The notes: generated by a model from the sequence alone, not told the origin. Counted from the stretch's first letter, positions 1-7,671 are shown. The stretch: 64,000 nucleotides of DNA from Symbiobacteriaceae bacterium (GCA_029239785.1 JARBUG010000004.1:1524-65523), one strand, 5' to 3'. Translations and numbers: made by a program.

Positions 1-59
1 CGCCCGCCGCCACGTCATTATAGGAGAGGGTGTGGGCGCCCCGCAGGCACACACAGACT

Positions 60-677
60 CTACCGCACCCCGAAGCTCTCCTTCAGCTTCGCTGCCTGCT
101 CCGCCGTAATCGTCCCGGCCTCCACGGCGGCATCCAGCTTGTCCTGGAAGGCCTCCCGCAAGACGCCCTTGCCCATCATCACGGGGCCGCCCTTCATGCC
201 GTGGCCCTTCATCACCATCCCGCCGTTTGCCAGCATCTTGTCGGCCTGCTCCTGCGTCAGCTTGCCGGCCTTCACGGCCTCATCAAGCATGGCCTTCAGC
301 TCTTCCTGGGTCAGAGGAGCGCCCTTGTGCACGAAGACACGGGCATGGCCGAACCCCTTCCCCTCGAACTTGTTGAGCCGGTCCGCCTCCTCCTGGGTAA
401 TCGTCCCCTCGGCCACCGCCTTATCCGTCAATGCCTTGGCGTCAGCCTGGAACTTTTCCATGTACGATTTGCGCAGCTCCTGCAGCTGGCTGAGCACGCT
501 CTTGGCGCCCTCAGAAAGCTGGCCCAGCGGGCCGACCTTCACTACCTCTGCTGTACCGCCCGCCGCCTGGGCGGAAGCGTCAGCCGGCGCCTCGTTCGCC
601 ATGGCGACACCCGCCAGCAGACCCCCGGAAATCAAGAGAGCGCCCACGGCAACACCAATCTTCTGCTTCAGACCCAT
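60..677 (-). CDS. Exported YckD-like (DUF2680-type) protein
   Basis: Predicted secreted 205-residue protein of unknown function. Residues 1-26 form a signal peptide (basic MGLKQK, hydrophobic core, cut near AMA-NE). The rest is charged and helical. It holds three copies of an Ala-rich motif of the type LDxAVxAGxITxEQAxKL, the pattern I associate with the YckD/DUF2680 family; that family call is from memory. The start is the ATG at 677 because AAAGGTGATG lies just upstream. Upstream in-frame codons reading to 1049 overlap the small gene at 875-1057 and lack a ribosome-binding site. A role at the envelope or in sporulation is possible but not shown. Confidence 0.75.
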   Translation of the reverse strand: MGLKQKIGVAVGALLISGGLLAGVAMANEAPADASAQAAGGTAEVVKVGPLGQLSEGAKSVLSQLQELRKSYMEKFQADAKALTDKAVAEGTITQEEADRLNKFEGKGFGHARVFVHKGAPLTQEELKAMLDEAVKAGKLTQEQADKMLANGGMVMKGHGMKGGPVMMGKGVLREAFQDKLDAAVEAGTITAEQAAKLKESFGVR

Positions 678-813
678 CTCAACATCACCTTTCCTGTTTG
701 AATCATCTCGGGAACTGCACTCATCGTACCCGTGAACGCTGAAGATTGTCTGAAAGTATGGTGCACACAGCATCAAAGCTCGGTGCAGACTTCTGCACTG
801 TTCGGCAGACGTA

Positions 814-846
814 GAAAGGACCGGCCCGGCAGGGCGCGGTCCTTTC
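814..846 (-). terminator. Intrinsic terminator after the 60-residue gene
   Basis: AAAGGACC pairs with GGTCCTTT around a GC-rich loop, with a short T run on the minus-strand side. It lies about 30 bp beyond the stop of the minus-strand small gene. Confidence 0.55.
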
Positions 847-874
847 TGTATGTGGTTGGACGCTTGTTGGCCGC

Positions 875-1057
875 TCAGCTCGCCGGCGGACTCAGGTGCA
901 CCTCGACCTCCGCCGTCGGGGCAGGGCGGTGCAACCGGATCGGTCCGGCAGACCTGGCGACCCGGTCGCTTCTGGTGCTGGCGCCTGGCCAAAGCAGCCC
1001 GCACAGCCCGATCAGGCCGATTATCGGGGCGAGTCCGGCGATCCACCATTGCGACAT
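875..1057 (-). CDS. Small single-pass membrane protein (60 aa)
   Basis: Unrecognised 60-residue protein. Residues 4-25 (start MSQWWIAGLAPI) form one hydrophobic segment; the remainder is a basic, Pro-rich tail. The ATG at 1057 follows a perfect GGAGGTGAT ribosome-binding site at 4 bp spacing, the strongest evidence that it is translated. The longer reading from 1114 lacks such a site. A terminator hairpin follows the stop. It is divergent from the CotB-like gene at 1228. Function unknown; a sporulation or membrane-stress peptide is conceivable. Confidence 0.6.
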   Translation of the reverse strand: MSQWWIAGLAPIIGLIGLCGLLWPGASTRSDRVARSAGPIRLHRPAPTAEVEVHLSPPAS

Positions 1058-1227
1058 GGGATCACCTCCAGCAACGGGGCTCATATAGGTAGGGGCGGAT
1101 GCAACCGGCCCCACTTCAATCTATGTTCAACAGCGCACGACGGACCGGACGTGAATAGGTTGAAAAAGGGTGTGCTCCGCCCCCCCTCGGGGCAGAGATC
1201 CGGAACAACACGTGAGGGGTTATCCTG

Positions 1228-1695
1228 ATGAGGACCCTGTTTGACTACCTGAACGGGCTGGTCGGCACCTACGTGCAGGTCGAGCGGGGTGGGCCGGATG
1301 CCTGTCAGGGATGGTTCGCTTCCGCCCAGGACGATTACCTGACCATCGTCTCCGGAACGGGCGACGCCCTTCATCTGCCCCTGCGCCATGTTCGCAGCAT
1401 CACGCCGGTTCCGCCGCCGACTGACGAACGGCGCCCGGCGGCCTATGCAGTGCGGCCACCCACATTTCTTGACCTGCTCCTTGGCAGTGTTGGCCAGGTG
1501 GTCCGCATTTACCATGCTGGTCCCGAAGTGAGCGTGGGGACGCTTCGCGAGGCGACACAGGACTTCCTCCTGCTCGAAGATATGGCCGGGGACATAGTCT
1601 GCTATTTCTCCTTCCACGTGCGTAGCCTGTACGTGGTGCCACGGGCGCGACCCAGCCGCAGGGACATAAGCGAAGTCGACGCCCCGGGAAGGTGA
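1228..1695 (+). CDS. CotB-like spore coat protein, short form without tail
   Basis: Predicted spore-coat component of 155 residues. Two tandem beta-rich (LSM-like) repeats are visible. The first has RGGPDACQGWF..DDYLTIV..LPLRHVRSITP and the second has GPEVSVGTL..DFLLLED..YFSFHVRSLYV. Bacillus CotB carries the same pattern (RGGPESKKGKL..Y..L..VKSIT), recalled from the family. Unlike Bacillus CotB it has no Ser/Lys-rich C-terminal tail. The ATG is preceded by GAGGGG at 8 bp. Its stop overlaps the GTG of the next gene by 4 bp (GTGA), so the transporter is probably translationally coupled. Confidence 0.7.
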   Translation: MRTLFDYLNGLVGTYVQVERGGPDACQGWFASAQDDYLTIVSGTGDALHLPLRHVRSITPVPPPTDERRPAAYAVRPPTFLDLLLGSVGQVVRIYHAGPEVSVGTLREATQDFLLLEDMAGDIVCYFSFHVRSLYVVPRARPSRRDISEVDAPGR

Positions 1696-3143
1696 CAGTT
1701 TTGGCAACCTGGATGCTTGCGCTCGCGGCCTTTCTCATCACGGTGATCCTGGTCCTGTGGCGACCAGGCAGAATACACGAGGCCATTCCTGCCCTGATCG
1801 GGGCCTTTGCCATGTTCGTCTTTGGACTCGTGGACCGGGCCGATGTGCTGCAAGTGGGACACGTGGTCTGGAACTCCGCCATGACGATCATTTCCACATT
1901 TGTGATGGCGTCCGTCCTGGAAGGGGCCGGTTTTTTTGATTGGGTGGGGGACCGTCTGCTGGAACGGGCAGGGGGCTCGGGACGGCGCCTCTTCCACCTG
2001 CTTCTGGCATTCAGCGCCTGCCTGACGCTCTTCCTGAACAACGACGGCTCCATCTTCCTGGGTACACCGGTGATCCTGGCCTTGCTCCGCCGGCTCCGCC
2101 TACCCCGGCAGACCGAGTGGGCGTACCTGATCGCCGCCTGTCTGATCGCCAGCGCTTCCAGCCCGCCCATTGGCGTCAGCAACATGGCCAACTTGGAGGC
2201 CATGACGCTGGTGGGCATCTCGCTGAACAAACACCTGCACTTTGTGGCGTTTCCGGCAGTGCTCGGGCTCGCAACCTGTTGGGCGATGCTGCGGTTTATG
2301 TTGGGTCGGCACCTGCCCGAGCGGCTAGATCTGGCAAATGTTGAAACAGATTGGGCCGACCCGGGGGCAATGCACCCCCACGCCGTACGCCACGGTGTCA
2401 GGGGAATGCCGACAGATCACCGCTCGACGGACCACCCGCCGCGCTCAGCGCCGCTTCGTCCCCGTGATTGGTCGCGCATCGACGTGCGCCCTGCCCGGCG
2501 GTCGGATCCTGCGTTCATGTGGTTTGCGGTCGGTGTGGTGATTCTGGTGCGGCTGGGGTTCTTTGTCGCTTCTGCGGAGGGATGGCCGACCTATACCGTG
2601 TCGGTGGCGGGCGCCCTGCTCCTGCTCGCCGTCAACCTGACGCGCCGGGTGACCGATACCCGTACCGTGATCATGCAGGCGCCCTGGGCGATTCTCGCCT
2701 TCGCCTTCGGGATGGATTTGGTGGTATTTGGACTGCGCACCGCAGGCCTGATTGGCCTAACTGCCCACTGGCTCGGAAACCTGACCGCAGGCGCCCCTGC
2801 CAACGCTGGCGTCTTTCCGGGCTTGCTCACCACCGGTGTTTCCGCGCTGCTGAACAATCATCCCGGGCTCATTATTGGGGCGCTGACATTGACCGAAATG
2901 GGGACGCTGAGCAGCACGATGCTGTACAGCGCGTATGCTGGTGTGGTTCTCGGCGCCGACCTGGGGGCCCTCGTGACACCCGTGGGCACGCTGGCCTGCC
3001 TCATCTGGTTCCATATCCTCGCCCAACACGGACGGCGATACAGTTGGTGGGAGTTTTTGCGGATCACGCTTGTGGTGATTCCGGTCAGTCTGGTCATCGC
3101 TCTGGGCGGCCTCTACCTGCAAACCATGCTGCTCCTGGGCTAA
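1692..3143 (+). CDS. ArsB/NhaD-family membrane transporter
   Basis: Predicted inner-membrane ion transporter of 483 residues with about 11-12 hydrophobic segments. The layout and motifs (LFLNNDGSIFLGTPVI, ASSPPIGVSNMANLEAM, LLNNHPGLIIGAL, YAGVVLGADLGALVTPVGTLACLIWF) fit the ion-transporter superfamily that includes ArsB arsenite efflux and NhaD Na+/H+ antiport; the substrate cannot be read from sequence. A hydrophilic loop near residues 215-270 is longer than usual. GTG start overlaps the CotB-like gene stop. No arsR or arsC is nearby, so arsenic resistance is only one option. Placement between two CotB-like genes suggests sporulation expression, for example spore ion content, but this is inference. 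Confidence 0.75.
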   Translation: MTVLATWMLALAAFLITVILVLWRPGRIHEAIPALIGAFAMFVFGLVDRADVLQVGHVVWNSAMTIISTFVMASVLEGAGFFDWVGDRLLERAGGSGRRLFHLLLAFSACLTLFLNNDGSIFLGTPVILALLRRLRLPRQTEWAYLIAACLIASASSPPIGVSNMANLEAMTLVGISLNKHLHFVAFPAVLGLATCWAMLRFMLGRHLPERLDLANVETDWADPGAMHPHAVRHGVRGMPTDHRSTDHPPRSAPLRPRDWSRIDVRPARRSDPAFMWFAVGVVILVRLGFFVASAEGWPTYTVSVAGALLLLAVNLTRRVTDTRTVIMQAPWAILAFAFGMDLVVFGLRTAGLIGLTAHWLGNLTAGAPANAGVFPGLLTTGVSALLNNHPGLIIGALTLTEMGTLSSTMLYSAYAGVVLGADLGALVTPVGTLACLIWFHILAQHGRRYSWWEFLRITLVVIPVSLVIALGGLYLQTMLLLG

Positions 3144-3147
3144 CGAC

Positions 3148-3182
3148 CAAAAGCGGCTCGCTGCTATGCGGGCCGCTTTCAT
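3148..3182 (+). terminator. Terminator after the ArsB/NhaD gene
   Basis: AAAGCGGC and GCCGCTTT form an 8-bp stem directly after the stop, followed by a pyrimidine-rich tail (CATCTTC). Confidence 0.65.
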
Positions 3183-3236
3183 CTTCGCCATGCACAAAGG
3201 CGATTTTGTCGAAGCAGTCAATTCGGCGAGGGCTGG

Positions 3237-3245
3237 CATATAGTG
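3237..3245 (+). promoter_or_regulatory. Possible sigma-K/sigma-E type -10 upstream of second CotB gene
   Basis: CATATAGTG fits the CATAnnnT pattern of mother-cell sigma factors and lies 26 bp upstream of the GGAGG of the 3285 gene. No convincing -35 (AC) is visible 16-17 bp upstream, so support is weak. Confidence 0.3.
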
Positions 3246-3284
3246 TTACCAAACTGCGCTCTAGCGCGTGGGAGGGAAAGGGAG

Positions 3285-3923
3285 TTGGCCCATTTCAGGG
3301 AGCACGTTTCCAGCCTGATCGGCAAAAACATCCGGTTAGGGCGTGGGGGCCCCGACGAACGCAAAGGGACATTGGTAGCGGTCAAGGATGAGTTCCTGAC
3401 CCTGTTGTCTGAGGACAAATCTCTTGTTCACTATCCGCTTCACCATCTAAAGAGCATTACGGAATTGGTGAACGATGAACCCAACAGGATTGAGGATGGG
3501 GTCGCGGAGACCATTGCCGGGCTGCCCTCGTCACTGAGTGAGCTGCTTAGCACATACGTTGGCCTGAAGGTTCAGGTTTACGATCACGGGCCGGAGACGG
3601 CGGCCGGTATCGTGTTCAGCGTTGGGCTTGACTTCGTTCAGTTGGTTACATCGCCTGATGAGATGGTACATTACCCGTTCTTCCATATTCGCAGCGTCCG
3701 GCTTGCCAAGGCCAAGGGTAAGGACGGCAAGGACGGCAAGGACAGCAAGGACGGTAAGGACGGCAAGGACAGCAAGGACGGCAAGGACGGTAAGGACGGT
3801 AAGGACGGCAAGGATTCGAGCGGCGACCGGAGCCGGAGCGACAGCAGCGACCGGAGCCGGAGCGACAGCAGCGACCGGAGCCGGAGTGACAGCGGCGATC
3901 GGAGCCGGAGTGACCGGAGCTAA
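3285..3923 (+). CDS. cotB: CotB-like spore coat protein with Lys/Asp and Ser/Arg repeat tail
   Basis: Predicted outer-coat protein of 212 residues. The N-terminal half has two CotB-type repeats: RGGPDERKGTLVAVKDEF..YPLHHLKSIT, then VYDHGPETAAGIVF..YPFFHIRSVRL. From about residue 145 the chain is low-complexity: KDG/KDS triplets, then four 8-residue units of the form DRSRSDSS. Bacillus CotB likewise ends in Ser/Lys/Arg repeats that CotH phosphorylates. The chosen start is TTG at 3285 because GGAGG lies 9 bp upstream and the alignment to the other CotB-like protein begins there; GTG at 3243 has no ribosome-binding site. A terminator follows. Neighbours are CotG-like and CotH genes. Confidence 0.8.
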   Translation: MAHFREHVSSLIGKNIRLGRGGPDERKGTLVAVKDEFLTLLSEDKSLVHYPLHHLKSITELVNDEPNRIEDGVAETIAGLPSSLSELLSTYVGLKVQVYDHGPETAAGIVFSVGLDFVQLVTSPDEMVHYPFFHIRSVRLAKAKGKDGKDGKDSKDGKDGKDSKDGKDGKDGKDGKDSSGDRSRSDSSDRSRSDSSDRSRSDSGDRSRSDRS

Positions 3924-3945
3924 TTGGCTTCATGCGTGAAGAGGC

Positions 3946-3984
3946 CGGGACTGACAGAGAACCTGTCGGTCCCGTCTGCTTTTC
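3946..3984 (+). terminator. Terminator after cotB-like gene
   Basis: GGGACTGACAG pairs with CTGTCGGTCCC around a 4-base loop, followed by GTCTGCTTTT. Confidence 0.7.
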
Positions 3985-4002
3985 ACCACCGCCACAGACT
4001 GC

Positions 4003-4030
4003 ACCGCTTATGTCAACGGCTCATAGGATG
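4003..4030 (+). promoter_or_regulatory. Sigma-K-type promoter candidate for the cotG-like gene
   Basis: ACC at 4003-4005, a 16-bp spacer and CATAGGATG at 4022-4030 match the Bacillus sigma-K consensus (AC, 16-17 bp, CATAnnnTA) except for the last base. It lies 38 bp upstream of the ribosome-binding site of the CotG-like gene. The glycan operon at 10932 has the same arrangement. Confidence 0.55.
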
Positions 4031-4082
4031 TGGTGGGTGCCGCCCCGCCAAAGATCGGGGCCCCAGTGGAGGGTTTCACCAG

Positions 4083-4712
4083 ATGGGTTCGTCCAAGAAG
4101 GAAGCCAAGAAGAAGGCTCTGGAGTTGGAGCAGGAGATGCTCGCTGTCGTAGCCGCTGACCAAGGGCACCGCGACGGCGACAAGGAGAAGGGCGGCGACG
4201 GGCATGGCCGGTCGGGCGGCCGGGGCCGTTCCGGCGGTCGGGGCCGTTCCGGTGGCGGTGGACGCTCTGGTGGCGGCGGACGCTCTGATGGCCGGGGCCG
4301 TTCGGGTGGCCGCGGCCGATCCAGCGGCGGCGGACGCTCCGGTGGCGGGCGTTCACGTAGCGACCGTTCCGATCGCAGCGGGCGTTCACGTAGCGACCGT
4401 TCCGATCGCAGCGGGCGTTCACGTAGCGACCGTTCCGACCGCAGCGGGCGTTCACGTAGCGACCGTTCCGATCGCAGCGGGCGTTCGCGTAGCGACCGTT
4501 CCGATCGCAGCGGACGTTCGCGTAGCGACCGTTCCGACCGCAGCGGACGTTCGCGTAGCGACCGTTCCGACCGCAGCGGTGGCCGTGGCGGACGCAGCGG
4601 TGGCCGTGGCGGACGCAGCGGTGGCCGTGGCGGTCGCAGTGGCAGCCGTGGCGGCCGCAGTGGCAGCCGTGGCGGTCGCAGCGGACACGGTGGCGGCAAG
4701 GGCCACCGCTAA
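4083..4712 (+). CDS. cotG: CotG-like Ser/Arg/Asp-repeat spore coat protein
   Basis: Predicted spore-coat structural protein of 209 residues and substrate candidate for the adjacent CotH kinase. Residues 1-30 are helical and charged (MGSSKKEAKKKALELEQEML). The rest is repeat: Gly-Arg-Ser-Gly-Gly blocks, seven near-identical 11-residue GRSRSDRSDRS units, then five GGRGGRS units. Bacillus CotG is likewise a small Ser/Arg/Lys random-repeat protein next to cotH. ATG at 4083 has GGAGG 10 bp upstream; the longer frame from 3924 begins in the preceding terminator. A sigma-K-type promoter candidate precedes it. Homology rests on composition, repeats and context, because such repeats do not align reliably. 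Confidence 0.75.
   Translation: MGSSKKEAKKKALELEQEMLAVVAADQGHRDGDKEKGGDGHGRSGGRGRSGGRGRSGGGGRSGGGGRSDGRGRSGGRGRSSGGGRSGGGRSRSDRSDRSGRSRSDRSDRSGRSRSDRSDRSGRSRSDRSDRSGRSRSDRSDRSGRSRSDRSDRSGRSRSDRSDRSGGRGGRSGGRGGRSGGRGGRSGSRGGRSGSRGGRSGHGGGKGHR
4347..4578 (+). repeat. 33-bp in-frame tandem repeat in the cotG-like gene
   Basis: Seven copies of a 33-bp unit beginning GGGCGTTCACGTAGCGACC encode the 11-residue Arg/Ser/Asp repeat. Copies differ only at a few synonymous positions (TTCACG or TTCGCG, GATCGC or GACCGC), which indicates recent expansion or homogenisation. Confidence 0.9.
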
Positions 4713-4736
4713 CTCACACATTCCGGCTCAGTCTCC

Positions 4737-4762
4737 TGGGGGGCGGCAAGGCGCCGCCCCCA
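4737..4762 (+). promoter_or_regulatory. Strong hairpin between cotG-like and cotH genes
   Basis: GGGGGCGGC pairs with GCCGCCCCC around AAGGC. No U-run follows, so it may stabilise the upstream mRNA or attenuate read-through rather than terminate. It ends about 20 bp before the cotH ribosome-binding site. Confidence 0.5.
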
Positions 4763-4790
4763 TTACATCCTCGGCAATGAGGTGACCCCG

Positions 4791-5891
4791 GTGCCCCTGG
4801 CTGAGTATCACCTGAAACTGGACCCCGCCGACCTGCGCTGGTTCCACGACCACCCGGGCACCGACCGCTGCTTCCCGGCCATCCTGGAGACCGATACCAG
4901 CGCCTGCCCGGTCTGGATCGGCTACCGGGGCCGCTACTCCCGCAACTTCCGCAAGCCATCTTACGACATCTGGTTTGGCGACAAACGGCTGCCCGATTGG
5001 GGACCTGAACTTCATCTGAACGCGGCCTACCGCGACCCGTCGCTCATGCGGGGCCGGCTCTCCTTCGCCCTGTTCGAGAAGCTCAGCGTCGCGGTCCCCC
5101 GCTGCAAGCACATCTGGCTTGCCATCAACGAGCAGAACGAAGGCGTATACACAGCCATCGAAGCGGTGGACCGCGCATGGCTCCAGCGCCAGACGCTGCC
5201 CGACGGCCCCATCTACTTTGCCGTAGGGTCCAAGGGCAACTTCGGCCTGATCGACCAGGACCTGCGCCGCCCCAAGCGCTACATCACCGCCGGTTATGAA
5301 AAACGGCACCCCGACGACGACTTCACCGACCTGGAGGAACTGATCGAAGCGATCACCTTTCCCACGGCCCTGGAGTTTCCCAGTCAGATCGGGCGGACTA
5401 TCGACGTTGAGAACTGCCTGCGCTGGCTGGTGGGCATGGAATTCGTCAGCCATACAGACGGCATTGTGCAGAACTACGCACTCTATAAATCCTCCGCCGG
5501 ACAGTGGCGGTTCAGCCCCTGGGACCTGGACGGCACGTGGGGGCGGTACCCATCTGGCGTCGCCTCGCGGGCGGACCACATGCCCGTGGGAACGGGGGAA
5601 GATAACTACCTGCTGGTACGCTTGCTCCGGTCGGAGCGCTGGCGGGCACAGTACATCGACATCTGGCGGAAGGCCCTCCGGACCGTTTTTGTGCCGGAGC
5701 GTCTCGATGAGATGATCGCGGAGATGTACGACGAGATCCGGGGCGACGTGGTGCAGGATCGCTGGAAACGGCACAGCAACACCACGTTCCGCCGGGAGCC
5801 GGAGCGCCTGCGCAGGTACGTGCGCGACCGGCTGGCTTTTGTGCAGTCCGAGTTGGGCTTGTCACAACGAAGGGGCTCGTTCATGAAGTAA
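4791..5891 (+). CDS. cotH: CotH-family spore coat protein kinase
   Basis: Predicted atypical protein kinase that phosphorylates Ser residues of coat proteins, acting in the mother cell on the forming coat. The 366-residue length matches Bacillus CotH (about 362). Family signatures are clear: YRGRYSRNFRKPSYDIWF near residues 45-62, ELHLNAAYRDPSLMR near 73-87, NEGVYTAIEAVD, and the active-site stretches HTDGIVQNYALYKS and PWDLDGTWGR. Aspartates 223 and 245 correspond to the two catalytic aspartates I recall in Bacillus CotH. Start: GTG at 4791 has GAGGTGA 5 bp upstream; the GTG at 4782 overlaps that site. Immediate upstream genes encode its likely substrates. Confidence 0.9.
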   Translation: MPLAEYHLKLDPADLRWFHDHPGTDRCFPAILETDTSACPVWIGYRGRYSRNFRKPSYDIWFGDKRLPDWGPELHLNAAYRDPSLMRGRLSFALFEKLSVAVPRCKHIWLAINEQNEGVYTAIEAVDRAWLQRQTLPDGPIYFAVGSKGNFGLIDQDLRRPKRYITAGYEKRHPDDDFTDLEELIEAITFPTALEFPSQIGRTIDVENCLRWLVGMEFVSHTDGIVQNYALYKSSAGQWRFSPWDLDGTWGRYPSGVASRADHMPVGTGEDNYLLVRLLRSERWRAQYIDIWRKALRTVFVPERLDEMIAEMYDEIRGDVVQDRWKRHSNTTFRREPERLRRYVRDRLAFVQSELGLSQRRGSFMK

Positions 5892-5926
5892 GAAGGCTCC
5901 CGCCGGGGCCGTCGTCGGGGCGGTAG

Positions 5927-6041
5927 GGCACCTTGTCGGGCACCAGGCACCTTGTGGGGCACTGGGCACCTTGTGGGGCACCGGGCACCTTGTGGGGCAC
6001 CGGGCACCTTGTGGGGCACCGGGCACCTTGTCGGGCACCAG
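5927..6041. repeat. 19-bp tandem repeat array downstream of cotH
   Basis: Six head-to-tail copies of GGCACCTTGTGGGGCACCG (first, second and last copies vary slightly), then a degenerate seventh ending near 6052. The array fills the space between the convergent cotH and VTT-protein genes. There are no unique spacers, so it is not a CRISPR array. Confidence 0.9.
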
Positions 6042-6057
6042 GCACCCTTCGGGTCGT

Positions 6058-6576
6058 TTAGGGTGATGCGATCCACGCGTAGATGATCGCGATCGGCAGG
6101 AGCCCCGCGGCCGCCCCGAGGGCGACGCGGGGCCAACGCATGCCCATGGCCCCGGCCATGATGGCCACCGTTTCTGCCAGGATGGGCACGGGGCGGGTGA
6201 TGATGATCGCCACAAGGCCCCAGCGGTCGAGCAGGCGGCGGGCCCTTGACTGTTCGGCGGGGGTCAGGTGGCGGGCGCCCCGCCGGCCGATGGCCCAGCC
6301 TGCCAGGGCGGCCCCGAGCCCTCCGGTCAGGGAGAGTGCCGCCCCGCCCCAGAGCCCGAAGAGCGCACCGTTGGCGAGCATCAGCAGGCTGGATGGGACG
6401 GGGATGAGGACGTCGGCGACCAGGAGGCTGAGGCTGATCGCGGCCGCCAGGGGGCGCCCGCGGGTGAGCCACGGGGTCGGGTCGGTCAGGAGCGGGATCC
6501 GCAGGGTATCCACGATGATAAAGAGGGTCAGGAGCAGGGCGGCGAGGCCCAGGGAGACGAGTGCGAGCCGGCGCAT
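6058..6576 (-). CDS. VTT/DedA-family membrane protein
   Basis: Predicted polytopic membrane protein of 172 residues, SNARE-associated/VTT superfamily (TVP38/DedA), whose better-known members include polyprenyl-phosphate or phospholipid flippases. About five hydrophobic segments are seen. The family core is visible as VPSSLLMLANGALFGLWGG, the Gly-rich GGLGAALAGWAIGRRGAR and the re-entrant-like IIITRPVPILAETVAIMAGA. ATG at 6576 follows GGAGGTGGG. It stands alone, convergent with cotH. Substrate not determinable. Confidence 0.8.
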   Translation of the reverse strand: MRRLALVSLGLAALLLTLFIIVDTLRIPLLTDPTPWLTRGRPLAAAISLSLLVADVLIPVPSSLLMLANGALFGLWGGAALSLTGGLGAALAGWAIGRRGARHLTPAEQSRARRLLDRWGLVAIIITRPVPILAETVAIMAGAMGMRWPRVALGAAAGLLPIAIIYAWIASP

Positions 6577-6960
6577 GGGCGCCCACCTCCGTGGGTCAGG
6601 GTATGCGGGTGTTTCCCGCCTGCTTCCCGCTTGCTTCCCGGTGTTTTCCCGGTGTTTTCCCGCGATGCCCGGGAGGGGCGGCAGGCCTTCTGGGGCGCGG
6701 GTTCCAGGGCGCCCGGGGCGCGTTGGCGGGGGGCTGGCGGTGGCGAGCCGGGGGCGGGGTGCGGCCGCCTGCCCGTGGTGATAGATTGATAGGAGCCTAC
6801 TGCCACGGGCATCTCGGGCGTCGGCAACGACGAACCGGGGAGGGTGGGGCCTGTTTCCCGCTTGCTTCCTGCTTGTCTCCTGCTTGCTTCCCGGTTGTTA
6901 CCCAGCCGCCGGCCTTGCGTGGCATCTGCTTGACTCGCGCGAATCTAGCGAAAACACCCC
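6577..6960. repeat. Intergenic minisatellite blocks (TTCCCGCTTGC type)
   Basis: No supported gene. Two clusters of short imperfect repeats, 6608-6665 and 6846-6902, are built from TTCCCGCTTGC / TTCCCGGTGTT words. They read as GGGAAGCAAGCGGG on the minus strand and resemble the repeats at 7757 and 8063. Confidence 0.7.
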
Positions 6961-6989
6961 TTGCTTTTTTGAAGTCATGGTAGTATTAT
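6961..6989 (+). promoter_or_regulatory. Sigma-A-type promoter of the 7043 gene
   Basis: TTGCTT (6961-6966), 17-bp spacer, TATTAT (6984-6989), in a locally AT-rich stretch, 39 bp upstream of the GGAGGTGG ribosome-binding site. Confidence 0.65.
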
Positions 6990-7042
6990 CCAATATAGTT
7001 GATAGTTTTTAGGAAAGCATCCGATTTGGAGGTGGATTCAGG

Positions 7043-7666
7043 GTGGAGAAGCCCACGACCCAGGGAGATCAGTCCGTGGCGGCCGCCGCTCAGCCCCCCG
7101 TAGTCGAGAACCATGTTCCGCAGCCCGCGGCCGACGGGATCGTCGAAGAGATCATGGATCAGTCGGTGATGGATGCACTCAACAAGGTCACGCGGGAGCA
7201 GCTGCTCGGCCCCGATCCCGACGCCGAGGCGATCATGGGTACGGCCTACAGCTCATCGGCGTGGATACATGGGCCCGGGAACGTGGAGTTTCTGGCGGTG
7301 GCAGATGACCGCCTCACCCGGATTGAGAACATCGAGCGGGAGCAGAAGCAACTGCCGCTGGTGAACCGGGTTGATCGGCTGATCGGGCGCATTGTGCCGG
7401 GTACCAAGTTGCTGGCACTGATTGCGGCCCCGGATACCGACCTGACCGCCACTGAGGTGAAGCGGTACGACGGCGATTCGAGCGCCTGGGCCAATTACAG
7501 TGAGCTGTTGGCGTCCCGGAAGTTGGGTGTTGATAGTGGGTATCGGCAGTTGTACCACGTCGCTTATGTGCCGAAGACCAGCCCGCTGTGGCCGGCTCTG
7601 GTCATCGACCTGAGCAAGCCTCGGGAGCGGCGGCAGTCCAAGCGTAAGAAGGTCGACGAAACTTAA
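7043..7666 (+). CDS. Hypothetical protein (207 aa), own promoter and terminator
   Basis: I do not recognise this protein. It is soluble, acidic at the N-terminus (VEEIMDQSVMDALNKV) and has a mixed alpha/beta middle (FLAVADDRLTRIENIEREQ, GTKLLALIAAPD). The C-terminus is strongly basic (KPRERRQSKRKKVDE). No signal peptide or membrane segment is seen. The GTG start lies 7 bp after GGAGGTGG. A good sigma-A-type promoter and a strong terminator frame it as a single-gene transcript. The basic tail could bind nucleic acid, but this is speculation. Minisatellites lie on both sides. Confidence 0.75.
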   Translation: MEKPTTQGDQSVAAAAQPPVVENHVPQPAADGIVEEIMDQSVMDALNKVTREQLLGPDPDAEAIMGTAYSSSAWIHGPGNVEFLAVADDRLTRIENIEREQKQLPLVNRVDRLIGRIVPGTKLLALIAAPDTDLTATEVKRYDGDSSAWANYSELLASRKLGVDSGYRQLYHVAYVPKTSPLWPALVIDLSKPRERRQSKRKKVDET

Positions 7667-7671
7667 GCATA

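Noticed and set aside
1692-3143. Arsenic resistance operon
   Set aside because: Only the permease-like gene is present; no arsR, arsC or arsA nearby.
4076-4699. Long minus-strand ORF opposite the cotG-like gene (Arg/Ser/Leu/Pro repeats)
   Set aside because: It is the antisense of the 33-bp repeat; no ribosome-binding site, and the plus strand has one plus a promoter and operon context.
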